A stretch of 64,000 nt of DNA from Asterias rubens (lineage: Eukaryota > Echinodermata > Asteroidea > Forcipulatida > Asteriidae): NCBI RefSeq assembly GCF_902459465.1, contig NC_047066.1:7753047-7817046 (forward strand), given 5' to 3'. This document shows positions 13,001 to 28,000 of this stretch, in pieces (the first letter of the stretch is position 1; every line of letters begins with the position of its first letter). The notes under the pieces were generated by a model. That model was given only the letters and a program-made list of their open reading frames with translations, was not told the origin of the DNA and searched no databases. Made by a program: the position numbers and the translations under genes.

Positions 13001-16000
13001 GGCCCCAAACATTAAAACATAGATTTTTTGGAGTGAATTGTATTTCAAAGAGTATCACCCGCTCTAACGAAAAAAAGTTTAACTTTTACTTTTAATGGTC
13101 AAGAACCATCACAAAAATTTAAAACGTTTCTTATAATACACATAAGAATTGGTCACTTAATATATTGTCGGGATCCCGACAAAAACTAATTTTGAGCACT
13201 TTATTTCACTGCTACTAATAATTGGCGGACTTTTTCGAGCAATGGCTCAAATGAAAGCTTGTAACTTTCCCGACCCCCATCAAAATACCTATTGAATTTT
13301 AAATCCAAATTTTGGGGTCAAATCGGCCAAAAATCTGACAAAGCATTTTTAAGTACTCAACTGCAAATCACTCGGTAGGGATTCCAACCCATGTTTGAGA
13401 ATCCTAACTGCCTGGTGTCTGGTATACGTTTTAATGTATTTGTTTTGTATTTATTGTAAATCATTCCTTCATGGTCTTTTCAAAGCACACCACTCCATAA
13501 ACCAGCTAGGTTCAGTATGTCATTTGACCACAGCATTAATAAAAACCAACGTTTTTTTTTTTAGCTGATCCTAAACATCAACTTCTCATCAAGAACCACC
13601 TCCATGGATGTCCAGCGTAATCTAGAGGCCAATGTTGAGAAGCGTACTAAGGACATGTACGGCCCACCCCCTGGTCGTCGTCTACTGGTCTTCATGGATG
13701 ACATGAACATGCCTCAGGTAGGTGTACATAGATTGATCAGGATTTCACATGCAAATTAGGTTGCAGTTTTGTTTTGCGACTTGGGAAAGTTCTTACCTCC
13801 TGATGCTATTCTCTACCTTTTTGAGACAGCTATACGTCCCCTAACGGAGTACTGCTGTCACATTTGGGCCGGAGCTTCTGCCTGTCGGTTGTTTTTACTA
13901 GATAGAGTGCAGAATTGTAATGTTAGTCTTGTTGGTGAAGGGTTGGGAACAACATTACCTCCTCTTTTTCACCAGAGGTCTGTGGCCAGCCTCTGTCTCT
14001 TCTACAAGTATTTTCCTTGGTCAATGTGCAACCAGTGTGTCTGACCTGGTTCTTCTTATAAGGGTATTTGAGCATAAAAACCTGGCTTTCTGCTTCTTCC
14101 CACCCATGCACTATTTATTTGGTGAGAGCAAAGGACCATTTCAAAAGCTTTATTCCACCTACTGCATCTCTGTGGAACTCCCTGCCTGGTTTATGTTTCC
14201 CTCCATCATACAATCTAGACTGTTTTAAGAGGACTACATGTATCAATTACTACCTTAAGCTCCCCTGAGTTGTTTTCGTAGTCTTCTGGCAGCCCCTTTC
14301 CAACAAAACTAATCGAGCCCAATCCAGAGCCTAAGCTCAAGAGTTGTTTCAAAAACGGCCACAAATAATCAATTTTCAACATGGTTTGTTCCCATTAGGT
14401 TGATGTTTACGGCACCCAGCAGCCCATAGCTTTATTGAAGCTCCTCCTGGAACGAGGCGGGATGTATGACCGTGGCAAAGATCTGATCCTCAAGTACATC
14501 AAGGATATAGGATTCATCGCTTCTATGGGAAAGGTAGGCTTTGACTTTTATTCTGTTCCTCGCTTCTATGGGAAAGGTAGGCTTTGACTTTTATTCTGTT
14601 CATCGCTTCTATGGGAAAGGTAGGCTTTGACTTTTATTCTGTTCATCGCTTCTATGGGAAAGGTAGGCTTTGACTTTTATTCTGTTCATCGCTTCTATGG
14701 GAAAGGTAGGCTTTGACTTTTATTCTGTTCATCGCTTCTATGGGAAAGGTAGGCTTTGACTTTTATTCTGTTCATCGCTTCTATGGGAAAGGTAGGCTTT
14801 GACTTTTATTCTGTTCATCACTGTGAAAATGATTCATTGCTTCTATGGGAAAGGTAGGCTTTGACTTTTATTCTGTTCATCACTGTGAAAATGATTCATT
14901 GCTTCTATGGGAAAGGTAGGCTTTGACTTTTATTCTGTTCATCACTGTGAAAATGATTCATTGCTTCTATGGGAAAGGTAGGCTTTGACTTTTATTCCGT
15001 TCATCTCTGTGAAAATTATGTTTGTATCTCCTGATAATCTTTCTCATGTTTTATTTCTGCTTTTGTTATTGCATTATTTTTTGTTAATTTGTATCTCTGT
15101 ATTTTGGTGCTGTTGCCCTGGTTTTGCTTAAAAGTCTTCAAAGACACCAGCACCACAGTGCTTAAGTGGTTTCAGCCGCCAGTTAGAACGTTATCCATTT
15201 TCTATGAATAACAATCCTATTCATCCCATTTTCCACTACCCAGGCTGGCGGAGGTCGTAACGAGGTCGACCCCCGCTTCATCTCCCTCTTCTGCACCTTC
15301 AACATCACCTTCCCGTCGGACGCCTCCCTCAAGCACATCTACTCCTCCATCCTGGCCGGCCACGCCCAGCCCTTCGACGAGAACATCCAGAAGATCACCG
15401 ACAAGATCACCCAGGGGACCCTCGACCTCTACAAGGTCATCGTCAACGACCTCCCGCCAACCCCGTCCAAGTTCCACTACATCTTCAACTTGCGCGATCT
15501 GTCCCGGGTTGCGCAGGGTCTGTTGCAGACCACGCCCGATCGCTTCACGACTGTGGGGCCGTTCGTCCGAGTGTGGAGGAATGAATGCTTGAGGGTGTTC
15601 TTCGACAGACTGACGAATAAGGAAGACAAGGTCTTGGTTCAGGTGAGTTGTAGTTGAAGTGATTCTTGACAACTTGCAATGATTGCAAAGAATTATAATA
15701 GTAATAATAATTTTCGATAACAAGTACTTTTTACTCTATTGCCCTTTAATATGCGATTGTTTACATTTTTCGTGTGCATAAATTTTTACCATTAAAAGTG
15801 ACTCTTTCAGCTACTGCTGCTGGTCATTTTGTTTGTATACATAAATTAATATAATAAAATAAATAATCATCATCAGTCGGCTGCACAGTAGGCAGACACA
15901 AGCTTTTCCCGTTCTAGTGGTAAAAAATTGCCGTTCTTATATATGGCTTTATGGGGTGTTCCAAGGTGCACATTTTTCTGTCTGTAGCAATGCAGAGCTA

Positions 16001-19000
16001 ATGTTGGAACTATAAGACCCATTTATTTACAAGTAGCTTCTTGTAAAGGTTTACAACTAATGCTGAAAATATAGCCAACTGTAGAATTGCGTAAAGCTTA
16101 GGAGAGCATTAATTTTGTACTTTTGAACCTTTTTTTATTCTGTGTGAGAGACTCCCCAAAGAATATTTGTCTTAAGATGTGTATCAATTTTAATTGATCA
16201 CAGGTTCAAATCCCCCAAAATACATAATGATCAGTGCTGTAGCTAGACCAATTTTAGTGGTGGGCTCTGAACCCAATTTAGTCCACGGAGGGCAAGGGGT
16301 TCAATAAAATTCTTCTGCATGTTTACATGTAGATATGTTAGATATGGGGCCATCTTTGCTGAAGTGCAATCTGGGGGAAATCTGTGCTGGGCGACACAGT
16401 GTATATTGCTGGGCGAAATTTGTTAGTTCTGGGCGAGCCCGACCGGCACCAACCATCGTGGCTACAACACTGATAACGATGATGATAACTTTTCTTGTTT
16501 TTCCAGGGTCACATGAAGAACGTGATTGAGGAGCATTTTAAGGAGCATGTAGAGAGCGCTATGCAGGAACCTCTACTCTTCGGTGACTATCGTACTGCAC
16601 TAGATGAGGGTGAAGCTCGACTCTATGAAGATATACAAGATTATGAGGCAGCAAAGGCCCTCTTCCAAGAGGTAAACCAATATCAGATTCAAATTTAAAA
16701 TTCATGTTTTTAATTTTGATCATGGACTTTGTTGTGTCAGTGCAAAAAGGATGTTTCTCATCAATTAGTGCTTAGCTGGGTTCACAATGCACAGATTTTA
16801 AAGGGAAGGTGCAGGTTTGGTAATTACTCAAAACAAATATTAACTTGAAAACTTACTTGCTAACAAGCATTGGAGAGCTGTTGATAGTATAAAACATTGT
16901 GAGAAGTAGCATAGATTTTGAGGAAGAGGTAATTTCTCACTAAAATAATAAAAGACTTCTAGCCAGTAGTCTTTTATTCCTATCTGAAAGCACACATATT
17001 CGTCCAACAAGGTGTTTTTTCGTTCACCATTATCTCGCAACTTTGATGACCAATTGAATTTTCACAGGCTTGTTATTTTATGTGTATCTTGGGATACACC
17101 AAGTGAGAAGACTGGACTTTGACAATTACCAAACGTGTTCAGTGCCTTTAAATTACGTTACGCGCGAGATTGAAATGAGCAGAACATTGTACATGCTTTT
17201 AAAATAGCCCAGGATGTACACACAAAACAAGTACAGATAAACGTGTTTGACTTGAGCAATTTTGTGCAAGATACAACAATTGAGCAAAATCGAGAAACAT
17301 CGATTCTGCATGGGGGATTTTCTTTTAAGGTATGAGGTTTGTGCGAAACTGATTGTGTTCACAAACATAGACAGCACAAAACAAACATACTGCCCAAAAA
17401 AGTGTGATTGTGTAAAAAGCTGGTCATAGATTCTCATACTGCATGGCTGTTCAGCACTTCAAATGTATGTTTACCAGAATAAGCTTACCAGCCAAAAACA
17501 CCATGTAACATGTACAATTTGTGACTGGTATCCTGATCATTGTTGCTAATCAGACAAATGTTGGGTTTAAAAATACTCTCTAAACACCACCGTACTCCCA
17601 ATTTCATAAAAACTTAATCACTAAATGTTCTCTTTGGTATTTTATCTCTAGATCTTAGAGGAGTACAACGACAACAAGACCCCGATGAATCTGGTGTTGT
17701 TTGAAGACGCTCTGGATCACTTGACCCGAGTTCACCGGGTCATCCGCATGGACAGAGGTCATGCCCTCCTGGTTGGTGTCGGTGAGTTTAATCTCGAAAT
17801 CTCATCTAGGCTTATCCCAATGAAGTGTGCCTAGTGATAAGAAGCCATTTCAAATCCTGTGTCTAGCGATGGGTACTGCAACACACAATGTAGTTGTGGC
17901 TGCAATACAACAGGATTCTAAGATGACGATCAGGTCATAGAGACTGCTAATGGCTTAGCCGGCTGTTACAGATTGTATAATAAGGATATAGCCAACTTCA
18001 GAGATGTGTTCATTGTCGAAACAATGTCTTCAGTAAATATAATGTGCTGTGTAGGATAATAAAACAAAAAATTAACAACGAACATCAACCACTTATCTCC
18101 AACAGGTGGAAGTGGCAAGCAGAGTCTGACCCATCTAGCCTCCTTCACTGCCGGCTGCGAGGTCTTTGAGATCAAACTCAGCCGCGGCTACGACGAGTCC
18201 AGCTTCAGAGATGACCTCAAGGTCCTCTACAACAAGCTCGGCATCGAGAGGAAGAAGACGGTCTTCCTGTTCACCGATCAGCACGTCGCTCAGGAGAGCT
18301 TCTTGGAGCTGATTAACAACATGCTCACCTCGGGTATGGTGCCAGCTCTCTTCCCCGATGATGAGAAGGAAGCCATCGTCGGCCAGATGCGGACGGAGGC
18401 AACTAAGGCTGGCTGCCCGCCGACACGTGAGAGCATCTGGCAGTACTTCATCAATAAGTGCGCTAATAATCTTCACATCGTCTTGGCGATGTCGCCGGTG
18501 GGTGAGACTCTGCGGACGAGATGTCGTAACTTCCCTGGACTTGTCAACAACTGTAGTATTGATTGGTTTATGCCCTGGCCGGTCCAGGCGCTGACTGCTG
18601 TGGCCTCGGTGTTTCTTGGCAATGAAGATGTGAGTATAATTATCCGTTGAGCCAATTCAGAATAATCAATGTTTACATATTCCTCTTCTTTGCAAAATTG
18701 TGAGTGGGTGGGTCAAAGAACTAACTGAAAATCTAAATTTTGTTAACCGTTAAAATAATTCAATGAATTACAATTTGTTTAAGGTGAAAAATGCCCATCT
18801 GTCATGTCTATTATGACTTTGCTTTCCATTGTTTTTGGTCAACCTTGTTTCGTTAGCCGAACTCTGGGCCAAATGCGGAGATGGCAAAAATTACATCTTC
18901 TGTTTCACCTAGAAAGTTAGATCAAGGACTTAATGAAAATTCTTTGATTTGAAGTCTAAAGAGCAAACTAATCCAAATTATAGATCTTTGGCAACTTAGT

Positions 19001-22000
19001 TTTGGGGCTTTGAGCTGCTTCAACGCAGCAAGTGGTTCACCGACCAATCACAAGAGGAATTTTTAAAATCCTGGGTGCTGCTCACAGTCTTTATGCATAA
19101 TGCACAAATAATTTAATATCAAAGATGGCTGACTGGTAGCAATCTATAATCAAGTGATCTATAAATGACGCTGTCTTTGTCTGGTACCCCTTTTCTCCAA
19201 ACCCTTCAGATCAAGAGCATACCAGACGAACACCGCGATTCCGTCGTCAAACACGTGGTGTTCGTTCACAAGTCAGTGGGTGATTACAGCGTGCAATTCC
19301 AGCAGAAGCTACGTCGTAATAACTACGTCACCCCTAAGAATTATCTGGACTTCATCAACACCTACCTGAAGCTACTCGACGATAAGGATGAATACATTCT
19401 CTCGCAGGTACGTAGTCTCCCATTCCTCGTGTCTACCGAAATCTTGGAACCTTCTGTATAATGTGAAAGCTTCAAAATAGAGTGCCTCCCATTTGTTAAG
19501 AATTTCAGTTTGCCTTGTGGTTTATCAATCTTCGGCGTGTCGTGGCCGAGTTGTCCAGTTCACCGGACCTAAGCTCTGGTGTTGTCAGCAGCAGTGTGAT
19601 ACGTGCCCTTGGGCAAGGCTGTTAACAATAACTGCTGTGTAAAACGTTGGGAAGCTGGTGCATTGTGCTCTACCAGCCAGGCTTCTAGTGGATGATACCC
19701 ATGCCTCCATCCTTACAGACTGTGCAGGGGGGTAACCCTCTATTCAGCCCCAGGAGTAGGTGGCAGTGTGCACCTGGTGGCAGGTGATTTGGGTATACAG
19801 TCTAAAGCTGCCCTCACCTTGAAGTTGCCTGCCAGCCTTGTGATGTTAGGCGATCTCTCATTTTTATCAAAAATAAATAAAAAAATATAAAAATCACTGT
19901 TTGTAATTTTACCAATCACAGTACTGTTCGTTTCAAGTAGGAGAGAGGTGTATTTGTTTTGTATTTCCTTGAATCTTTCTATTAAAAGATCCATCATCAA
20001 TATCATCGCATGTCCGTTTTTATAGTGCAAGCGTCTTGAAGGTGGTATGGCCAAGCTAGCAGAGGCCAGCGTCCAGCTAAATGAGCTAAACGAGAAGCTG
20101 GCAGTGCAGAAGGTGGCCGTTGGAGAGAAGACAGAAGCCTGTGAGATACTCCTAGGAGAGATCTCATCCAGGACGGGGAAGGCTACCGATAAGAAACAGG
20201 CTGCTGAGGGCAAGAGTAAAGAAATCGAGGAGCAGAGTGTTGTCATTGCTGTGGAGAAGGTACCAGGACGTCTTCATCTTCGTTGATTAGAAATAGTGAC
20301 TAGAGCGATATTTGAACCAATGACCTTTGGATTAACATGCTCTACCAACTGAGCCATCTAACATTATTTTGGCGGTCTCTCTTTTTTGTCAATATCTTTG
20401 TTCGGGGTGCAAGTCAGAATCCATACAACCGTTAGCTGCTGTGTGGCCAGTTTTTACGATACAACCTGGGAAGGGGCAGCCGAGGGATCACCTATATGGG
20501 GGATGCAACTTCTTTATTTCAAACATAAATCACAAGGGTAATTGACTACTTAAATGTTAAAATATCTTTTGATACATCTCTGTAAGTTGTGCATACGTGT
20601 GGATGAGTTGAAAATCCTAGTAGCGTTTCGCGTTTTGCAAGGGGGGGGGCTATTGATTTTGTTACACAATACAGAACGCGCCTCCGAACAATGCCCATAT
20701 ATTACACCCAAAATGACACCCAGGATAGGCACATGTGTGAGTACGCTGCGCGTATAGCAAGGGGTCTATAAAAAAGGTAAATAAAACTTCAAGCAATCTT
20801 ACCTTGAATGATCCCCCAATAAATGCATTCTCGCCATACAGAAAGATGCAGAGGAGTCTCTGGCTGAAGCCCTGCCTGCCTTAGAAGCTGCTCGCATCGC
20901 TTTACAAGACTTGGATAAGTCAGACGTCACTGAGATTAGGTGGGTACGGTTCTACTTTCTGACTTCAATGAGAGACTTTCTGGGACGATAGAGGGCAGCA
21001 GACTTACCGGGTAAATCCATTGTTCTCGGAATTATGCGCATGTTCAGAACTACGTAAACAATGGAAATTTACCCGGTATGACTGCTGCCGCCTAGCGTTG
21101 GAAAGTCTCCTATTGAAATATATTCAAATAGCAATGTTTTTCAATGAATGACTTCAATATAAATTTCCTTTCTCAAATAGCAGCGCTTTACACCAAGTAA
21201 GTTTTTGGGTCATTATTAAGTTTGGAGTACTTACAATCTATGACCCTACCTTCAAAGCTTACTTTATACAATAACAATCGGCAGAAATGAAGGTTAGCAG
21301 TGAAAAACCTGAAAGAATCAAAAAATAACTGCAACTCATAATTTCTCTTCCAGAGGTACTTCCAAAAAACCTAGAAGAAACTTGAATTTTATTGGTATGC
21401 GCCTTTTTCCCAACCTTCCTCTCCCCAGAGCTTTTGCTAAGCCTCCGAAGCTTGTGCAGATGGTGTGTGAGTGTATCGTGGTGTTACGTGGCATCAGGGA
21501 GGTATCATGGAAGTCAGCAAAGGCGATGATGGCCGAGGCAAACTTCCTGAAGTCACTTACCGAGATGGACGTGGATGGAATTGGACAGACGCAGGTATGC
21601 TGTAGCAAATTGTGGTCTCCTGCTTAAAGGACTATGACAGAATTTGTTTTTGCTAACAAAACAGTTGCTGGCAAAGCACTTTATGTATGAATTGACAAAC
21701 CTGTAGAAGTTTGAGATCAATCAGCCATCTGGGTCACAGGAAAATTGTGAAAAACAGATTACACATTTTGCATGACACTGATTACAAAAAAATGAATAAA
21801 ACACTCACTGACACACTAAGCGATAAAATCCAAATTGCAAATTAGTTTTATCTATTTTTCATCAAATATGACAGAAATGTTTCAAGGGATGTTTTCTACT
21901 ATCATCATCATTAGACCGTGTAAGTTTTCTGTAAATCTGTGATCTTAGGCGATTTTTTTTCTTCTTACCAATTCTTTAACATTCATTTAACTCCAGAGGT

Positions 22001-25000
22001 TGCCAGATGTCATCAAAAATATTTTCTTAATATTCTTTTTTTTTAGGTCAAGACAGTTCGAGGTTTCTTGAAGGACATGGACACAACAGCTGAGGAGATG
22101 AAGTCAGTTTCTCGCGCCGGAGCCGGTCTCTTTAAGTTTGTGTTTGCTGTGATGGGTTACTGCTCGGTCGCCAGGGAAATTAAGCCCAAGAGAGAAAAGG
22201 TATAGACCCCTCCGCTCCTATTAACACTGTAGCAAGCATACCGCCTGCAGCCGCCCTCAGAGTACTCTTGAGATCTTAGTAAACATGCGATTAATGCACA
22301 GCAAACGGTTTTGCGGTAACACCATGGCACATCCTCTCTATGATTTGTGGTGGTTTTGAAAACAACCGATGTATTAAGAACTCAATCTGAGTAAATCAGT
22401 AGTCCCGGCCAAGGTAGTAGTTAATAAGCAGAACAGTTCTCTTTAGAACTGAGAAGTCTCCTGAAGTCGGAAAAAATCTAGCTTGCGGCAGTAGAGAAGA
22501 CTTCAGAATTTAAACAAAACCAACTCCATGGCAGTAGAATACATAGCAACCCAAATTCTCAAAAGAACATACTCTACACAGCAAGTAAATATACGCATGG
22601 TGTTACCGCAAACCGAATACACATTGATACCGCACCATGCAATGCCTCAAATCCCATACACTAAACATTTCTTACATTTATCCCGTTCGTCATCTTAGGT
22701 GGCAAGGTTGGAGCGTACTTTCTACCAGTCCAAACGAGAATTGGACCGCATCAACAACGAGGTGAAGTCTCTGGAGGATGAGCTGTCTGGCCTAGGCTCC
22801 AAGTACGAGGGAGCCATGACGGGGAAACAACAGCTGCAGGAAGAGGCTGAGATCATGGAACGACGATTGGTCGCCGCTGACAAGCTCATCTCTGGATTGG
22901 GCTCGGAAAATGTCAGGTGAGTGATGAATGTTGTCCAGGTTGATTTTTTTTTTCAATTTTAAGGCCCTCCTTTTTTTAAGGAGATGTTGAAAATAAGGCA
23001 GTTAAAATATTATTTGAATAAATTGGCATTTCTTTTTTTCAGAACACGACATCAAATTTTGAAACACGAGGTGTATCAAGGACACTTTTGTGAAGACTTG
23101 AGTTTTTGAAACTTTTTTTTCTAAAAACAGTGGATTGTGAAGTGCATTGTTGTAAATACCTCTGACCACTCTTTTGCACCATCTTTACAAATATGAATAT
23201 TAATTTTGTAAACAGAAAGAAAAGTGTGCTTTGAGGTAAGTCACTAAAGGTATAAACCTAAGTACTAATTTTGTCACCTAGACAATGACGTTTATAATAT
23301 TCAAAGAAGGATGACGTGGTGACGTCTTTCCACACACCTGATCTCGATGCGAGACTAAGAAAGCTCTATTGTCTTATCACATTCCTCCCAGATGGACCAA
23401 GGATCTTGAGGAGCTTCGTCAGCGCCGCATCCGTCTCCTCGGAGACTGCCTCATCTCCTCAGCGTTCCTTAGCTATGTAGGAGCCTTTACCTGGGAGTAT
23501 CGTGCTAAGATGGTCTACAAGGATTGGCAGGAGGACGTACTGGAGAGGTCGATTCCACTCAGCCAACCCTATAGGCTGGAGAGTCTGCTGACTGATGATG
23601 TGGAGATAAGCAGGTGTGTGAAAGTTTTGTGTGTTTTTTTCCTGTTTTTTTTTAATGCAAGTTTGCCCCAAACAAGGCTAAAAGTCACTCTTGGTAGGGG
23701 GCAACAAGAAGAAGAAAATATTAGATGTGAATAATAACACGGGGGAGCTTAAGGTCGGAATTGATAGTCCTCTAAAAACAGTAGTAAATTGTAAGATGGA
23801 GGGAAACATGCACTAGGTTCCAAAGACATAATGCAGTACGTGGAATAAAGCTGTTGGAATGGCTTGGTGTATGGGTCGGAAGAAGCAGAAAGCGTGGTTT
23901 CACGCTCAAACATTCTATAAGGAGGAACCAGGTTGAACTCACTGTGAGGACACTTCAAATTGTGTGACAATCTTAACTTCAAAAAAATAGTTAATGGCCT
24001 GACGTTTCGACCCTAGCAGAGTCTTTCTCGAAGGCTAAATGACAACACAACAAACATGAACAGGTAACAATCTTAACTTAGAGGAAGGGGCTCATGGAGG
24101 AGTCTTGACAGAGGACCTTTCATAGGGATTCTATCTGTTGGAAAATGAGTGCACCACACTACTAAATAAGACCTAAGAGCACCTCTCTAAATTGACACAA
24201 CTTCTACTAGAGATAAAATAATAAGAATCACAGACAAGCTTTAAAACTCGGGTCATTAAACCAATATATCATTTGATATTAACAGATGGGGTTCAGAGGG
24301 TCTGCCACCAGACGAGCTCTCAGTCCAGAACGGTATCCTGACTACCAGAGCCAGTCGCTTCCCACTGTGTATTGATCCACAGCAACAGGCATTGAACTGG
24401 ATCAAGAAGAAAGAAGAGCAAAACAACCTCAAGGTACCTGACTATCCACAATCACCTGGAAAATAAGGCCCAAAAAACAAAAACATGTTTAGAGTTCCCA
24501 CCCACTTCCTTTTTAGAATTAATATTCTTTATCCTCGATGCAAATTTAACATCTATTATATCGTTGCGGTACCTGCTGCCAAAACATAGGATTCGAACTG
24601 CCTCTAGCTACCGGGCAACCTCGGTAGTCTAGTTGGTAAGACACATTCTTTATTATTTATACCTACATGAATTTCTTTGTCTGAGCCCAAATCACTATTC
24701 CGGCAAGCATATTTGGTGAAATTCTGTATTATGATTTAGCAGTTTGTAACTCCCTGATAATTTACTTCTTTCATTTCATTTATCCTTGTTTTTTGGAGCC
24801 AAGAATTCTCAGAAATGCAAACTTATTCATTGTACTAGCCAAGAACCTCATTGAGATAAGAAACAAGAAAGACAGTTTCAGTTTCTTAATTTCTGTTTGT
24901 GTTTTTGTCTTCTTCTTCTAGGTGTGCACATTCAACGATCCTGATTTCTTGAAGCAGTTGGAGCTGGCCATCAAGTATGGCTTCCCGTTCCTCTTCCAGG

Positions 25001-28000
25001 ATGTGGATGAATATATTGACCCTGTCATTGACAATGTCTTAGAGAAAAACATCAAAGGTAGGTGTTCAGACAACAATGAACTGCTCTACTGCGGAAAGGC
25101 TCTAAGAACAAAACAAACTTTTACATCTATTCTGTCGCATTGTCAGCCATGATGTTTTTGTCTATGTAAATCTGATGTCTGATTTTGTTCTTCTCAACAG
25201 AAAACCAGTATTACATTGAAATTTTGTTAAAAAAAAAATGCTTGTGAGATTATGTTTTCCTTTATAGAAATCATAGAAAAGAAGGTACTTATGGGCAGTA
25301 GATTTAAACAAACTTGATTGCTGATTTCTAAAGTTGTTCTCTTGAACTTCTTCCATGTTTTCCATCTGAGGCCTCTAGTTATTGCACGGGTTGTGTGTGA
25401 TGTCACATTTACATTAGTGCCCTGGTCCCATTTTCATAGAGCTGCTAAGCACAAAAATTTGCTAAACATGAAACTTTTGCCTTGATAAAAACAGTACTAC
25501 CAGACCCAAATTTCCACGTGAATTTCAGAATAAGCAAACAACAGCTGAATACCAGTAACAAGCAATATGCAACAAATGGAAATTTGGTTGGTAATCCTGT
25601 TTTTTATCAAGGAAGAAATTTCATGCTAAGCAATTTTTTTGTGCTGAGCAGCTCTATGAAATTGGGCCTGGTCTTTGGTCCAATAACATTCCTGTAATCT
25701 TTCTCAGCTCCCTGAGAAGTATACAACCTGGGCAACTGCAGCGCTCCAAAGGCTTTTTCATGTGCAATATCAACCTCTACCCTGGCAGTTACCCATTTAT
25801 GCCCCTTGGTGAATAGAAGAAAGTACAGCATCTTGCTCAAGGACACAAGTGTCATGTCCAGGGTTCGAACCCACAATCAGATAACCCACCCACGAGAACT
25901 TGAGTTCCGATCTCTAAACCACTAGGCCATGACACAAAATATCCTGCCGGTTGTGTAGAGATGGATACATTTCTCATTGACCTTTTTATCCTCGTTTGTC
26001 AGGTGCTGCTGGGCGTGAGTTCATCATACTCGGAGACAAGGAGGTAGACTATGATCCTAACTTCAGACTGTACCTCAACACCAAGCTGGCTAACCCCAAG
26101 TACACCCCGTCAGTCTTTGGTAAAGCCATGGTCATCAACTACACTGTCACACTCAAGGTTGGTAGAATTAAAAGGGTTTTGATACCTTTTGTTGATCAAG
26201 TTTTTGGGCCATGACATGAATCCCTACTAACTGTGAATAAAGCTGTATGTAATACGTTTTTGAGAAAAAAAAATTGGAAATCACAGAGCATCTTAAGTCC
26301 ATTGTACAAGCTATAATAATTGTTGTCTCACTGAGACAAAATTATTTTTGTGAAGTTGTTGGCGAACAGAAACATTCTGTTTTCAAGAAACACATGTATT
26401 TGTGGTTTTTGCTTTATTTTTTCAAACTTAGTTTCACGTAACGACCCTTGTGATTATTACGAGAATGAAATTGCTATTACAGTGAGCCTATGGATAGGGT
26501 GTCTCTAAAAACCTTACAACATTAATTTCCCTCCGAGCAATATTTTAAATCCAACTTCTGTACATGGTGTTACTGCGAACCTTACTACATTGTATTCCTA
26601 CCGTGCAAAGCTCCAAATCCTACTTCAAGGTAATTAAGTCGGTCTCTCTTGTGTTCTTACAATCCTCGCTAGGGTCTTGAAGACCAACTCCTCAGCGTCA
26701 TCGTGGGCTTCGAGCGCAAGGAACTGGAGGAACAACGAGAACGTCTCATCCAGGAGACCAGCGAGAATAAGAAACTTCTGAAAGATCTTGAAGACTCTTT
26801 GCTCCGTGAGCTGGCGACATCGACAGGCAACATGTTGGATAACGTAGAGCTTGTACAGACGCTGGAGGAAACCAAATCCAAAGCCACAGAGGTGAGGTTG
26901 TCATTGTTTTTTACAACCAGGGACCTGTTTCATAGAGCTGGTTAATTGATTGATTGATTTGGCTTATTGCTAAGTATACAATAGAAACTGCCTTGGATCT
27001 CTTGCTTTGAAAGACAATAAATACAGAAAATATTGTTTACAATTGAGGATTATCTTATATTAAGCCTTAAAAAGTTGCTAATCATAACAAAAATATGCTT
27101 ACTAGAATAAGCTTACCAGCTAAAATTATGTGTACAAACTGTAACTGGTATCTTGCTTAGTTTTGCTTAGTAGAAAAATGTTAAGCAATGTTTTCTGCTT
27201 CAATGTAACTGCTCTCCCAACTGCCAATCCCTAGAAAGATGAGCAAAATAACAACTGGTTTTTACTCAGAGTCACCTTTTCTTTCATGATTATCACATAT
27301 GAATTAGTTTCCAACATGCAAAGCCTCAACATAATGTGACAAGTAAAGTAATATTTCCAAGTCAATTAAATAAATTATACTAATAATATTTCTCACCTTC
27401 TCAAGAAGATGGTCACAGCAAACTGAGAGCCACCACTACTTACAAATTTTTTTTTTTACATGGCGCCACCGCAAACCTTACTTAGTTAGTATTTTTCCAC
27501 CATGCATAGCGTTAAGTCTTATCTCCCCTTCTCTTCCCGAACCTAGGTTGCAGACAAACTGAAGCTCGCCGCCAAGACGGCCATCGACATCGACAAGCTA
27601 CGTGACGGCTACCGGCCAGCCGCTAAGCGCGGTGCCATCCTCTTCTTTGTCCTCTCTGAGATGGCTCTGATCAACACCATGTACCAATACTCCTTGGCTG
27701 CTTACCTGGATGTCTTCCAGTTCTCCCTGAAGAAGAGTCTTCCGGACTCCATCTTGGTGAAGAGGTTGAGGAACATCATGGACACACTGACACATAATGT
27801 TTATAACTACGCTTGTACTGGTAAGTTCAGAGAAGCCAACATTTACAATTTAGGCATAGCTTATGATTAGCTCATCCGAAAGATATTTGCGAGTTGGATT
27901 TGAATGTTGTCTGACTTGCTTTGTCTAAAGCTAAGCATGATTTGTACAATTTGTTCATCCTAAAGCCATTTATGAGTTGGATTTTAATAAAAATTGTAGG

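Noticed and set aside
14511-15003. CRISPR-like array
   Set aside because: There are no variable spacers: whole units are repeated, and each is a copy of the exon/intron boundary.
15217-15723. Minus-strand open frame of 168 codons over exon 20
   Set aside because: It is the antisense of a GC-rich DNAH10 exon whose C-ending codons avoid stops on the other strand. The sense frame matches dynein.
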